DNA of 64,000 nucleotides from Fenollaria massiliensis. GTDB lineage: Bacteria; Bacillota; Clostridia; Tissierellales; Peptoniphilaceae. The stretch is taken from the NCBI RefSeq assembly GCF_000312505.2, contig NZ_HG326225.1, positions 262,249 through 326,248 of the forward strand. Direction: 5' to 3'. Numbering within the stretch: position 1 is the first letter of the stretch; each line of letters starts with the position of its first letter. Shown piece by piece: positions 44,756 to 51,772 of the stretch. The position numbers were made by a program, and so were the translations under genes. The notes under the pieces are model-generated. The model was given only the letters and a program-made list of their open reading frames with translations. It made no database searches and was not told where the DNA came from.

Positions 44756-44904
44756 TTACATCGCCGAAGGCGATGGCAAGGTTGCTAAGTCCGTGCACCA
44801 AGAGAACGAGTGAAACGAAGTTCGATTGGCAATGCATGCCTTATGCCAGAGATCACAAAGGTATCAAGCGAAGCGAAGATAGCTTTGATTGATCTTACGG
44901 CTGG
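44756..44904 (+). repeat. 149-bp dispersed repeat, copy A (inverted relative to copy B)
   Basis: About 95% identical (seven mismatches counted by eye) to the reverse complement of 51236-51384. It begins with the CGCC-gaa-GGCG hairpin and contains several short stem-loops, such as GAAC...GTTC and GGCAT...ATGCC. Not coding by any convincing measure. It fills part of the 480-base gap between radA and carD. Confidence 0.9.
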
Positions 44905-44945
44905 GGTACCCATCCAACACGAAGTGTTGAGATAGGGTCGGGTTC

Positions 44946-45095
44946 TTTTACATCGCCAAAGGCGATGGCAAGGTTCCGGGGTACCCATCCAACACGAAGT
45001 GTTGAGATAGGGTCGGGTTCTTTTACATCGCCAAAGGCGATGGCAAGGTTCCGGGGTACCCATCCAACACGAAGTGTTGAGATAGGGTCGGGTTC
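44946..45095 (+). repeat. Two perfect tandem 75-bp repeats next to radA
   Basis: Units 44946-45020 and 45021-45095 are identical. Each holds two hairpins: CATCGCC-aaa-GGCGATG and AACAC-gaa-GTGTT. The second half of the unit also follows copy A at 44905-44945, and a complete inverted copy with a changed first stem is at 51671-51742. The array ends at the base before the radA stop codon. Confidence 0.92.
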
Positions 45096-46457
45096 TTATA
45101 ATTTTAGTGCATCTATTAGCGAAGAGCACTTAATTAACTCTAATTTTGTGAATTTTGTTGATAATTTTGCTTCGCTGCTAATCACTGCCCTTTTATAGCC
45201 CATGCGTTCAGCTTCTTTGAGTCTTCTTTCGAGCTGAGGCACTTTTTTTAATTCGCCCGTTAATGATATATCAGCTATATACACAGTGTCCGAGCTTAAT
45301 ACCTTATTTACTAGCTGTGAATAAATTGCCGCGATTAACGCAAGATTCGATGCGTCTTCTTTAAGCTTAAGTCCACCCATTGACTTGATTACGACATTTT
45401 TATCAAACATATCAACATTTAATCTCTTCTCCATGATTGAAAGAAGTGTATTTAGTTTTTCTCTAGACATATTCTCGCTTATACGCGATGGATATGGTGT
45501 ATATGACTTAGTTACAAGTGCTTCTACCTCAAGTATGACTGGTCTAGTGCCTTCCATATTTACGGTGATGGCGCTGCCAGGAAAATTATTTTCTTTTCTC
45601 GCAGAAACAAAATACTCGCTTGGATTATCGATAGATACAAGGCCTTTTTCTTGCATATTCATAAAGCCCATCTCGCCTGTGGCTCCATAACGGTTTTTGC
45701 TCGCAACAATGGTCCTTAGTGAATCATTTTGATAAGTATCCATAATTAAAACGGTATCTACAAGGTGTTCTAGGGTTCTCACACCTCTTAGCTCATCATC
45801 TTTTGTCATTTGACCAACAATAAAGACTATACGAGGCCTTTGTATATTTTTTGCAAGATTAACTAATTCATATGCGCACTCAACTGTTTGCGTTGGTGAA
45901 GCTGGTCTAGATGGCTTGTACTCATCAAGCTCGACAGTTTGTATCGAGTCAACAACTACCATGTCAGCGTCGACTCTAAGGACTTCTTCCTTAATATTGT
46001 CAAGACTCATATCACTAATTATATATAAGTCATCCTCGATAGTATCAAGTATCCTGTCTGCCCTTTGCTTTATTTGGCTCTCAGACTCTTCGCCTGATGC
46101 GTATAAAACTTTAAGTCCTTTTTTACAAGCATCGTTCGCTATTTGCAAAAGTAGTGTACTTTTGCCGGCGCCCGGTTTTGCTGTAAGTATAGTAACTGAG
46201 TCCTTAACTATGCCCTCTCCCATAACTCTATTGAACTCTTCGAAACTTGTCTTGAGCCTATCTGAGTTTGACGAAGTTACAGTTTTTAACTGCATTGCCT
46301 TACTTTTTATGCTTTTTTCTTTTTTTACCGCTTTTTTCGTATCCTCCATGACTTCTTTTAGGCTGCCCCAAGAACCACACTCAGGACATTTACCTAAGTA
46401 GCCGCTGGATTCGTAGCCGCACTCGCTACACTTGTACAAGCTCTTCTTCTTTGCCAT
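45096..46457 (-). CDS. radA: DNA repair protein RadA
   Basis: Branch-migration ATPase of recombination, 453 residues. The zinc finger [18 protein letters not shown], Walker A AKPGAGKSTLLL, Walker B MVVVDSIQ, the RadA-specific KNRYGATGE motif and the C-terminal Lon-like protease fold (SLTGELKKV) are in place. The start [10 protein letters not shown] at 46457 lies inside the end of clpC and aligns with the family start. The hairpin repeat array begins immediately after its stop. Confidence 0.95.
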   Translation of the reverse strand: MAKKKSLYKCSECGYESSGYLGKCPECGSWGSLKEVMEDTKKAVKKEKSIKSKAMQLKTVTSSNSDRLKTSFEEFNRVMGEGIVKDSVTILTAKPGAGKSTLLLQIANDACKKGLKVLYASGEESESQIKQRADRILDTIEDDLYIISDMSLDNIKEEVLRVDADMVVVDSIQTVELDEYKPSRPASPTQTVECAYELVNLAKNIQRPRIVFIVGQMTKDDELRGVRTLEHLVDTVLIMDTYQNDSLRTIVASKNRYGATGEMGFMNMQEKGLVSIDNPSEYFVSARKENNFPGSAITVNMEGTRPVILEVEALVTKSYTPYPSRISENMSREKLNTLLSIMEKRLNVDMFDKNVVIKSMGGLKLKEDASNLALIAAIYSQLVNKVLSSDTVYIADISLTGELKKVPQLERRLKEAERMGYKRAVISSEAKLSTKFTKLELIKCSSLIDALKL

Positions 46458-48900
46458 TTTTAAATTCCAATTCCTTGCCATTGTAGTAAATAGTGATGCT
46501 CTTGTCCTTAGAAACATTATTTTTCAAAATTTCTTCAGACAATCTATCCTCTATCATCTTCTTAAATGTTCTCTCTAAAGGTCTTGCACCATATTCAAGG
46601 TCAAAGCCCTTATTCGCGATCTCGTCTTCAACAGACTTGTCGATCTCGATAACTATACCCATCTCCTTAAGTTTTGCCTTAAGGTCTTCCGCCATCAAAT
46701 GAACAATTTTTTCTATATCATTTTCTTTTAATTGATTAAATACAACGATGTCGTCCACCCTATTTAAAAATTCTGGTCTAAATGTCTTTTTAAGCTCTTC
46801 GTTTGCAATTTCAGAAATTTTCTTCTTTTCGCTTTTTTCTTCACTAGATGCATCGCCAAAACCATAAGTATTTTGCTTTTTGAATCTATTTGCACCAACA
46901 TTACTTGTCATGATTATGACTGCGTTTTTAAAATCTACAGTTCTGCCCTTTGAGTCAGTTAATCTGCCATCGTCAAGTAATTGTAATAAAGCGTTAAAAA
47001 CATCTGGATGTGCTTTTTCAATCTCATCAAATAATACTACTGAGAATGGTTTTTTTCTAATCGCTTCAGTTAGCTGTCCGCCTTCATCGTATCCAACGTA
47101 TCCTGGTGGCGGACCTATAAGCTTAGATACGCTGTACTTTTCCATGTACTCACTCATGTCTATACGTATCATTGCGTTTTCATCGTTAAATAAGCTCTCT
47201 GCAAGTGCTTTTGCAAGATAAGTTTTACCCACACCGGTTGGTCCAACGAAGATAAAGCTTCCTATAGGCTTGTTTTTGTCCTTAAGCCCAACTCTCGCTC
47301 TCTTAATCGAGTGACTAAGTACGTCTATAGCCTCGTCTTGACCAATTACTTTTGCTTTTAAATTCTTATCAAGATTTAAAAGTTTTTCTTTTTCTTCTTC
47401 ACTAAGTTTTTCAACAGGAATACCAGTCCATTTTGAGACAACTCTTGCTATATCGTCAAAACCTATCTTCATGCTGTTTAGCTCTGATTTTTGCTTCCAC
47501 TCAGTCCTGTCTAGGTCCATCTTGTCCTTAAGTTCGCGTTCCTTGTCCCTTAATTGAGCTGCTCTCTCGAAGTCTTGGGCTTGTATCGCTTGAATTTTTT
47601 CGGATGAAATTTCTTTAAGCTCGTCCTCTATCTCCTTAAGGGATAATGGTCTTACATAATTTTTCATTCTAACAAGTGATTGAGCCTCGTCGATTAGGTC
47701 TATGGCCTTGTCTGGCAAATATCTATCCGAAATATATCTCTTTGATAATGTCACAGCCGCTTCGATGGCTTCGTTTGAGATTAAAACTCTGTGATGCGCT
47801 TCGTACTTGTCTTTAAGACCTTCTATGATCTTAATAGCATCTTCTTCACTTGGCTCTTCAACTAAGATAGTTTGTAGTCTTCTTTCAAGTGCCGCATCTT
47901 TTTCGACATATTTTCTGTACTCATCAACAGTAGTTGCACCAATTATTTGTATCTCGCCTCTTGTAAGGTATGGTTTTAGTATGTTTGACGCGTCAAGCGA
48001 GCCTTCAGACGAGCCAGCTCCAACTATAGTATGAATTTCGTCAATAAATAAAATTACATCGTTTCTTTGTCTAAGCTCTTCAAGTAAATTCTTGATTCTG
48101 CTCTCAAACTCGCCCCTGTACTTAGATCCAGCGATTAAGCTAGTTAAGTCAAGGGAGAATATCTTTTTATCTCTAATAATCTCAGGAACATTTCCCGAAA
48201 CAATTCTTTGCGCAAGACCTTCAGCGATGGCTGTCTTGCCGACACCTGGCTCACCGATTAGAACTGGATTGTTCTTTGTCCTTCTCATAAGTATTTGAAT
48301 AAGTCTTTCAATCTCAGACGCTCTGCCAATTACAGGATCTATCTTATCCTTAATCGCAAGCTCATTTAAGTCCAATGTATACTTTTGAAGCGCTTCGCCA
48401 TCACCCTCTGTCTCCTCATCAAAGCCATCATCTTCTTGATAGCCGACTTGATTAAAACTTCTAAGGCTATTGAGATAACTTGATAATGATGATAAAACCT
48501 TATCTTTATCTACACCAAATCTATCTAGTATGATAGATACAGGCGCTTCGTTCATTTTTACAATTGAATATAAAATGTGCTCAGTCGTTACAATTGGCGC
48601 ACCAGATTGATTTGCCATCTTGATGGACTCTTCTATCACATATTTTAAACTTGCTGAATAATATATGTCCTCTTGCTTTTTCACGTCAAGCACTGATAGT
48701 TTTTCAACCATTTCTTTAAGAGCTTCCATCTCAAGACCATTTTGTCTTAAAATTTCGGAGGCCTTAGTCGTGTTTGCGCTTAAAATACCGATTAAAACGT
48801 GAGAAGGATCAACTTCACTTTTAAACATCCTTCTAGCTTCTTCCTCGGCTATTTGAAATGAGAATCTTGCATTTCTAGTAAATCTTCCAAAAACTGCCAT
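46426..48900 (-). CDS. clpC: ATP-dependent Clp protease ATP-binding subunit ClpC
   Basis: AAA+ unfoldase of 824 residues that feeds ClpP. N-domain repeats (1-145), D1 with Walker [14 protein letters not shown] and [10 protein letters not shown], a coiled-coil middle domain with UVR-like [22 protein letters not shown]2 with [26 protein letters not shown] and the ClpP-binding loop region. In the N-domain the second phosphoarginine-site motif (TTEHILYS) keeps its Glu107, but the first site reads DPSHVLIG, with Ser33 where Bacillus ClpC has Glu32. Fourth gene of the CtsR-controlled operon. Confidence 0.96.
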   Translation of the reverse strand: MAVFGRFTRNARFSFQIAEEEARRMFKSEVDPSHVLIGILSANTTKASEILRQNGLEMEALKEMVEKLSVLDVKKQEDIYYSASLKYVIEESIKMANQSGAPIVTTEHILYSIVKMNEAPVSIILDRFGVDKDKVLSSLSSYLNSLRSFNQVGYQEDDGFDEETEGDGEALQKYTLDLNELAIKDKIDPVIGRASEIERLIQILMRRTKNNPVLIGEPGVGKTAIAEGLAQRIVSGNVPEIIRDKKIFSLDLTSLIAGSKYRGEFESRIKNLLEELRQRNDVILFIDEIHTIVGAGSSEGSLDASNILKPYLTRGEIQIIGATTVDEYRKYVEKDAALERRLQTILVEEPSEEDAIKIIEGLKDKYEAHHRVLISNEAIEAAVTLSKRYISDRYLPDKAIDLIDEAQSLVRMKNYVRPLSLKEIEDELKEISSEKIQAIQAQDFERAAQLRDKERELKDKMDLDRTEWKQKSELNSMKIGFDDIARVVSKWTGIPVEKLSEEEKEKLLNLDKNLKAKVIGQDEAIDVLSHSIKRARVGLKDKNKPIGSFIFVGPTGVGKTYLAKALAESLFNDENAMIRIDMSEYMEKYSVSKLIGPPPGYVGYDEGGQLTEAIRKKPFSVVLFDEIEKAHPDVFNALLQLLDDGRLTDSKGRTVDFKNAVIIMTSNVGANRFKKQNTYGFGDASSEEKSEKKKISEIANEELKKTFRPEFLNRVDDIVVFNQLKENDIEKIVHLMAEDLKAKLKEMGIVIEIDKSVEDEIANKGFDLEYGARPLERTFKKMIEDRLSEEILKNNVSKDKSITIYYNGKELEFKNGKEEELVQV

Positions 48901-48943
48901 ATTTATCTCCTTTCTTTATATAATTCTATAAATCTTTATTTTC

Positions 48944-49969
48944 TTATTCATTAATATCCTTGTCAATAAATTTTATTTTGCCAAGCTTTTCTCTAAGTAT
49001 AGTCGCTCTTTTTTGGTCAATTTCTGACTTGTCGCTAATGGAGTAAGTATACTCAATAGCTTCAGGCGTTATCATTAGATAAAGACTCGCATCAATGCTT
49101 GCTTCAACTGGATCGAGAAGGTCCATGCTTCTTGCGAACATCAGATTTGATAGATATATTAGTGCCTCGTCGTAAGAGATAAGGCTCGCCACCTTAATCA
49201 TCTCCAAAGCCTTCATAATTCTGTCTTTCATCAAGATGTAGTTTTGCTCAAGATATCTGCGTCTATTTTCATTCTCGTAGACAATGATATTTTGGTCAGT
49301 CAGCATGGAAAGCTTTTTAAATGACTCGATATTAGTAAATTTATTGATGTTCGCGTCTAAGATGTAGATATCCTCTATCTTAGAACCATCAGGTCCAATA
49401 AGCGGAGTAAGTCTGATTTTTTCCATGTCATCGCTTATTAGCTCATCCTTCTTAAACTCGTCTCTTCTGTATAGATGCACAATCTTAGCAATGTTTATAC
49501 CGTTACCAATATTAACAGGGTCACTAGTCAAATAACCGTAGTCTTCATCAAATTGGAAGTCTATCGACTTATCAAGCTCACGCTCTATATCTATGGCGAT
49601 GTCTACAAGCTCGTCAGCACTTGCTGTTCCAAGCACTCTAATCTCGATATGGTCGTTGTTATTTATAACTATAGCGATGGATTTGTCTTCATCAAGCAAA
49701 AGTTTAGTTCTAGTAATGTTCTCTTTTACTGACTCATCCATAAAACCCTTTGCTAAAAAATATTCAAATTTTTCCTTATCCATGTTTGACACTTCATAAA
49801 GCATAAAACTGTAGCTAGTGTTTTTTAACGCTTCTAAAACCATGTTCAAAATTTCGTTAAGCTTTGACCACATCAGCATGTCAGGGTACTTATAGCCCTT
49901 GATATTTCTCTTTAACGAGACTATGGTGTTTAAGATGTATTTATTGTAAATCGTCATTGTTCTCGCCAT
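48944..49969 (-). CDS. mcsB: McsB-like protein, probable pseudo-arginine-kinase
   Basis: By position (ctsR-mcsA-here-clpC), length (341 aa) and segments such as DEDYGYLTSDPVNIGNG and ATILREKLGK, this is McsB, the protein-arginine kinase that tags proteins for ClpCP. However, the conserved catalytic cysteine (LTSCPTNVGTG in Bacillus) is Asp150 here, the N-terminal SRIRLAR motif reads TIVSLKR, the NEEDH acidic motif reads NNNDH, and the RGIYGE loop reads LTPLIGPD. ATP binding and transfer are therefore unlikely. It may act as an adaptor only. The start at 49969 has a weak site; an ATG four codons later is also possible. Confidence 0.85.
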   Translation of the reverse strand: MARTMTIYNKYILNTIVSLKRNIKGYKYPDMLMWSKLNEILNMVLEALKNTSYSFMLYEVSNMDKEKFEYFLAKGFMDESVKENITRTKLLLDEDKSIAIVINNNDHIEIRVLGTASADELVDIAIDIERELDKSIDFQFDEDYGYLTSDPVNIGNGINIAKIVHLYRRDEFKKDELISDDMEKIRLTPLIGPDGSKIEDIYILDANINKFTNIESFKKLSMLTDQNIIVYENENRRRYLEQNYILMKDRIMKALEMIKVASLISYDEALIYLSNLMFARSMDLLDPVEASIDASLYLMITPEAIEYTYSISDKSEIDQKRATILREKLGKIKFIDKDINE

Positions 49970-50504
49970 CTTTCACTTTTTCATTTGAAGTCTTAGCCTT
50001 GATTTCATCTCTAAGCTCAGCCGCTCTTTCATAATTTTCTTCTTGAATTGCATTTTCTAGCTCTTTTTTAAGTGCAAGTATCTCTGTATGCATTGGATTT
50101 GCGTCGATATACCTCTTAGGTAATAGGCCTTCATAAGTTTTTTCGCCTCTTAATGAGTTCAAAATCGGTCTGATCTCGTAGGCAAATGTTTTGTAGCACT
50201 CCTCGCAGCCAAGCGTTCTATTCATTTTGAAATCACTAAACTTCATGTGACAGTTTGGGCACTCTTTTTCTTCAAATTCTTCAGTTTCAAAAGTTCCAAA
50301 AAGCTTTTGCAAGCCCTCAAATAGACTTCTTATATCGCTTTCATTTATATTCATATTCGTATATTCTCCGTATTCTCCTTGATTCATTTCATTAAAATCT
50401 CTTAGTGCACATTCAGTGCATAAGTGCTTTTCAATAACTTCTCCATCTAAAATTAATTTTAAATTAATCATCGCTTCATTCTTGTGGCATTCATCGCATA
50501 GCAT
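49941..50504 (-). CDS. mcsA: McsA, zinc-binding activator of McsB
   Basis: Regulatory partner of McsB and CtsR, 187 residues. Four CxxC motifs (CDEC, CTEC, CPNC, CEEC) form two zinc sites, and a UVR motif (EENYERAAELRDEIK, about residue 155) near the C-terminus contacts ClpC. It overlaps the mcsB start by about 29 bases. Its intact cysteines contrast with the changed McsB. Confidence 0.93.
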   Translation of the reverse strand: MLCDECHKNEAMINLKLILDGEVIEKHLCTECALRDFNEMNQGEYGEYTNMNINESDIRSLFEGLQKLFGTFETEEFEEKECPNCHMKFSDFKMNRTLGCEECYKTFAYEIRPILNSLRGEKTYEGLLPKRYIDANPMHTEILALKKELENAIQEENYERAAELRDEIKAKTSNEKVKDGENNDDLQ

Positions 50505-50508
50505 TTTA

Positions 50509-50967
50509 CTACCCCCTTTTAAGTAAAACTAGTAGGATGTTTTTTAATATATCACTTCTAAGTGCATTTCTCTTGTCTATATCAATAGTTAGAGCCCTGT
50601 CATCAATAGACGCAAGAATTATTTCTTTCTCGTCTTTTGTAATGATTTCGTCATCACAAAGCTTTCTGATGATGTCATGAGCTTCTTTGATGGTGATGCT
50701 ATCACCAATGGCGTCCATAAGTATCTCTTTGTACTCGTCTTCATCCTCTAAAAGATCAAGTTTCTCGATCTTGATATAGCCGCCCTCGCCCCTTCTTGAC
50801 TGAATGTAGTAACCAAAGTGAGGCGCAAACCTTGTCGTTAAGACATAGTTGATTTGACTTGGCGAACAGTTAAATCTTATGGCAATGTCATTACGCTTTA
50901 TAAGTATGCTGCCGCCTTCTTCTTCAAGTAAATTATTTAAAAAATATTGAATTTCATCGCTTAACAT
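50509..50967 (-). CDS. ctsR: CtsR transcriptional repressor
   Basis: Repressor of clp and heat-shock genes, 152 residues. The winged helix has NDIAIRFNCSPSQINYVLTT as recognition region and SRRGEGGYIKI as the beta-wing (the glycine-rich heat sensor of this family). The ATG at 50967 follows AAAGGTGAG; a GTG nine bases earlier overlaps it. Its own operator lies 11 bases upstream, so it autoregulates the operon ctsR-mcsA-mcsB-clpC-radA. Confidence 0.95.
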   Translation of the reverse strand: MLSDEIQYFLNNLLEEEGGSILIKRNDIAIRFNCSPSQINYVLTTRFAPHFGYYIQSRRGEGGYIKIEKLDLLEDEDEYKEILMDAIGDSITIKEAHDIIRKLCDDEIITKDEKEIILASIDDRALTIDIDKRNALRSDILKNILLVLLKRG

Positions 50968-50977
50968 ATTTCTCACC

Positions 50978-51023
50978 TTTGACCTTCTTTGACTATTATA
51001 CCATAAGTACCCAAGATGTGCAA
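50978..51023 (-). promoter_or_regulatory. SigA promoter with CtsR operator of the ctsR operon
   Basis: On the minus strand TTGCAC (51018-51023), a 17-base spacer, TATAAT (50995-51000), then at once the heptad direct repeat AGTCAAA-GA-AGGTCAAA (50978-50994), matching the CtsR box consensus. The operator covers the transcription start. Confidence 0.9.
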
Positions 51024-51049
51024 TGGATAAACATTAAGTGTTACTATTT

Positions 51050-51190
51050 TGTTAAAATTTTATAAGAATTGCACCTAGCGCTCGTTCGTTTCACTTCGCA
51101 CTATTCATCAATTCTGATTGAAAATTTTTTTGTAAATAAAAATAACATTCTCTAAAAGAATAAACTTAAATTGATCGTATAAGCGAGAAA
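51050..51190. other. Non-coding stretch with an imperfect hairpin upstream of the ctsR promoter
   Basis: This is the first part of the 796-base gap between ctsR and the EF-G paralogue. AGAATTG (51064) can pair with CAATTCT (51110) around GCGCTCG...CTTCGC. No reading frame with a ribosome site is visible on either strand. Confidence 0.5.
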
Positions 51191-51193
51191 AAT

Positions 51194-51238
51194 AAGGACC
51201 TCACCCAATGACGACGCTAAAGCGTCTATTGGGTCCCG
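51194..51238 (+). repeat. 45-bp hairpin module, copy 1
   Basis: Identical to 51593-51637. CCCAAT...ATTGGG encloses GACGC-taaa-GCGTC, a nested hairpin. It joins the 149-bp copy B at its right end. Confidence 0.88.
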
Positions 51239-51384
51239 GCCGTAAGATCAATCAAAGCCATCTTCGCTTCGCTCGATACCTTTGTGATCTCTGGCATAAG
51301 GCATGCATTGCCAATCGAACTTCGTTTCACTCGTTCTCTTGGTGCATGGACTTAACAACCTTGCAATTGCCTTCGGCGATGTAA
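51236..51384 (-). repeat. 149-bp dispersed repeat, copy B
   Basis: Reverse complement of copy A at 44756-44904 with about seven differences. The two copies flank the ctsR-mcsA-mcsB-clpC-radA operon in inverted orientation. Confidence 0.9.
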
Positions 51385-51430
51385 TGAAGAACCCCTTTAA
51401 TAAATTTAAATTGATCTAATATAAATACTA

Positions 51431-51456
51431 AACCTTGGCACTTTGTGCTTGAAAAA
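51431..51456 (+). repeat. 26-bp hairpin module, copy 1
   Basis: AACCTTG followed by GCAC-ttt-GTGC and GAAAAA. Copy 2 at 51640-51665 differs only in the loop (tcc), so the stem is kept. Confidence 0.8.
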
Positions 51457-51488
51457 AGAAAAACACATGAGTAGTAACCCATGTGTTT
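51452..51488 (-). terminator. Probable terminator for the EF-G paralogue transcript
   Basis: AAACACATG and CATGTGTTT form a 9-bp stem; on the minus strand TTTTTCTTTTTT follows. It lies 285 bases after the fusA2 stop, beyond two repeat modules that would be in the transcript. Confidence 0.7.
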
Positions 51489-51558
51489 CTCTAAGAGAAT
51501 AAATATGAAAAAATATATTAAATATTGTATATTTTTATTAAATTTTCATCTTGCTCAT

Positions 51559-51580
51559 ACCGCTGCTTCTAGCAGCGGAA
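51559..51580. other. Isolated GC-rich hairpin
   Basis: CCGCTGC-ttcta-GCAGCGG is a perfect 7-bp stem with no T run, inside the repeat region between ctsR and the EF-G paralogue. Confidence 0.6.
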
Positions 51581-51592
51581 GAGAATAAATAG

Positions 51593-51637
51593 AAGGACCT
51601 CACCCAATGACGACGCTAAAGCGTCTATTGGGTCCCG
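51593..51637 (+). repeat. 45-bp hairpin module, copy 2
   Basis: Identical to 51194-51238 and in the same orientation. It is followed by the second 26-bp module at 51640-51665. Confidence 0.88.
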
Positions 51638-51639
51638 AG

Positions 51640-51665
51640 AACCTTGGCACTCCGTGCTTGAAAAA
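51640..51665 (+). repeat. 26-bp hairpin module, copy 2
   Basis: As 51431-51456 but with loop tcc instead of ttt. Confidence 0.8.
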
Positions 51666-51670
51666 ATATA

Positions 51671-51742
51671 AGAACCCGACCCTATCTCAACACTTCGTGT
51701 TGGATGGGTACCCCGGAACCTTGCAATTGCCTACGGCAATTT
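51671..51742 (-). repeat. Inverted copy of the 75-bp unit, with a covarying stem
   Basis: Reverse complement of the tandem unit near radA. The AACAC-gaa-GTGTT half is unchanged. The other stem reads AATTGCC-gta-GGCAATT instead of CATCGCC-aaa-GGCGATG, so two base pairs changed on both sides together. Confidence 0.88.
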
Positions 51743-51772
51743 AATTAAATATTTGTATTTTCTTTTATTTTA

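Noticed and set aside
44905-45095. Resemblance of CCCATCCAACACGAAGTGTT to the 5S rRNA core region
   Set aside because: The similarity is only about 20-25 bases, the flanks do not fit a 5S fold, and the segment is a simple self-complementary hairpin.
44756-45095. Possible CRISPR array
   Set aside because: Units are direct 75-bp repeats without unique spacers of constant length, and no cas gene is present.
44785-45129. A 114-codon minus-strand frame with perfect 25-residue repeats
   Set aside because: The repeat unit is 75 bp, a multiple of three, so a frame stays open by chance. It has no ribosome site, runs into the radA end, and the same DNA occurs elsewhere as structured non-coding modules.
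45916-46401. A 161-residue plus-strand frame opposite radA
   Set aside because: Antisense to a conserved gene; the composition is that of complemented codons.
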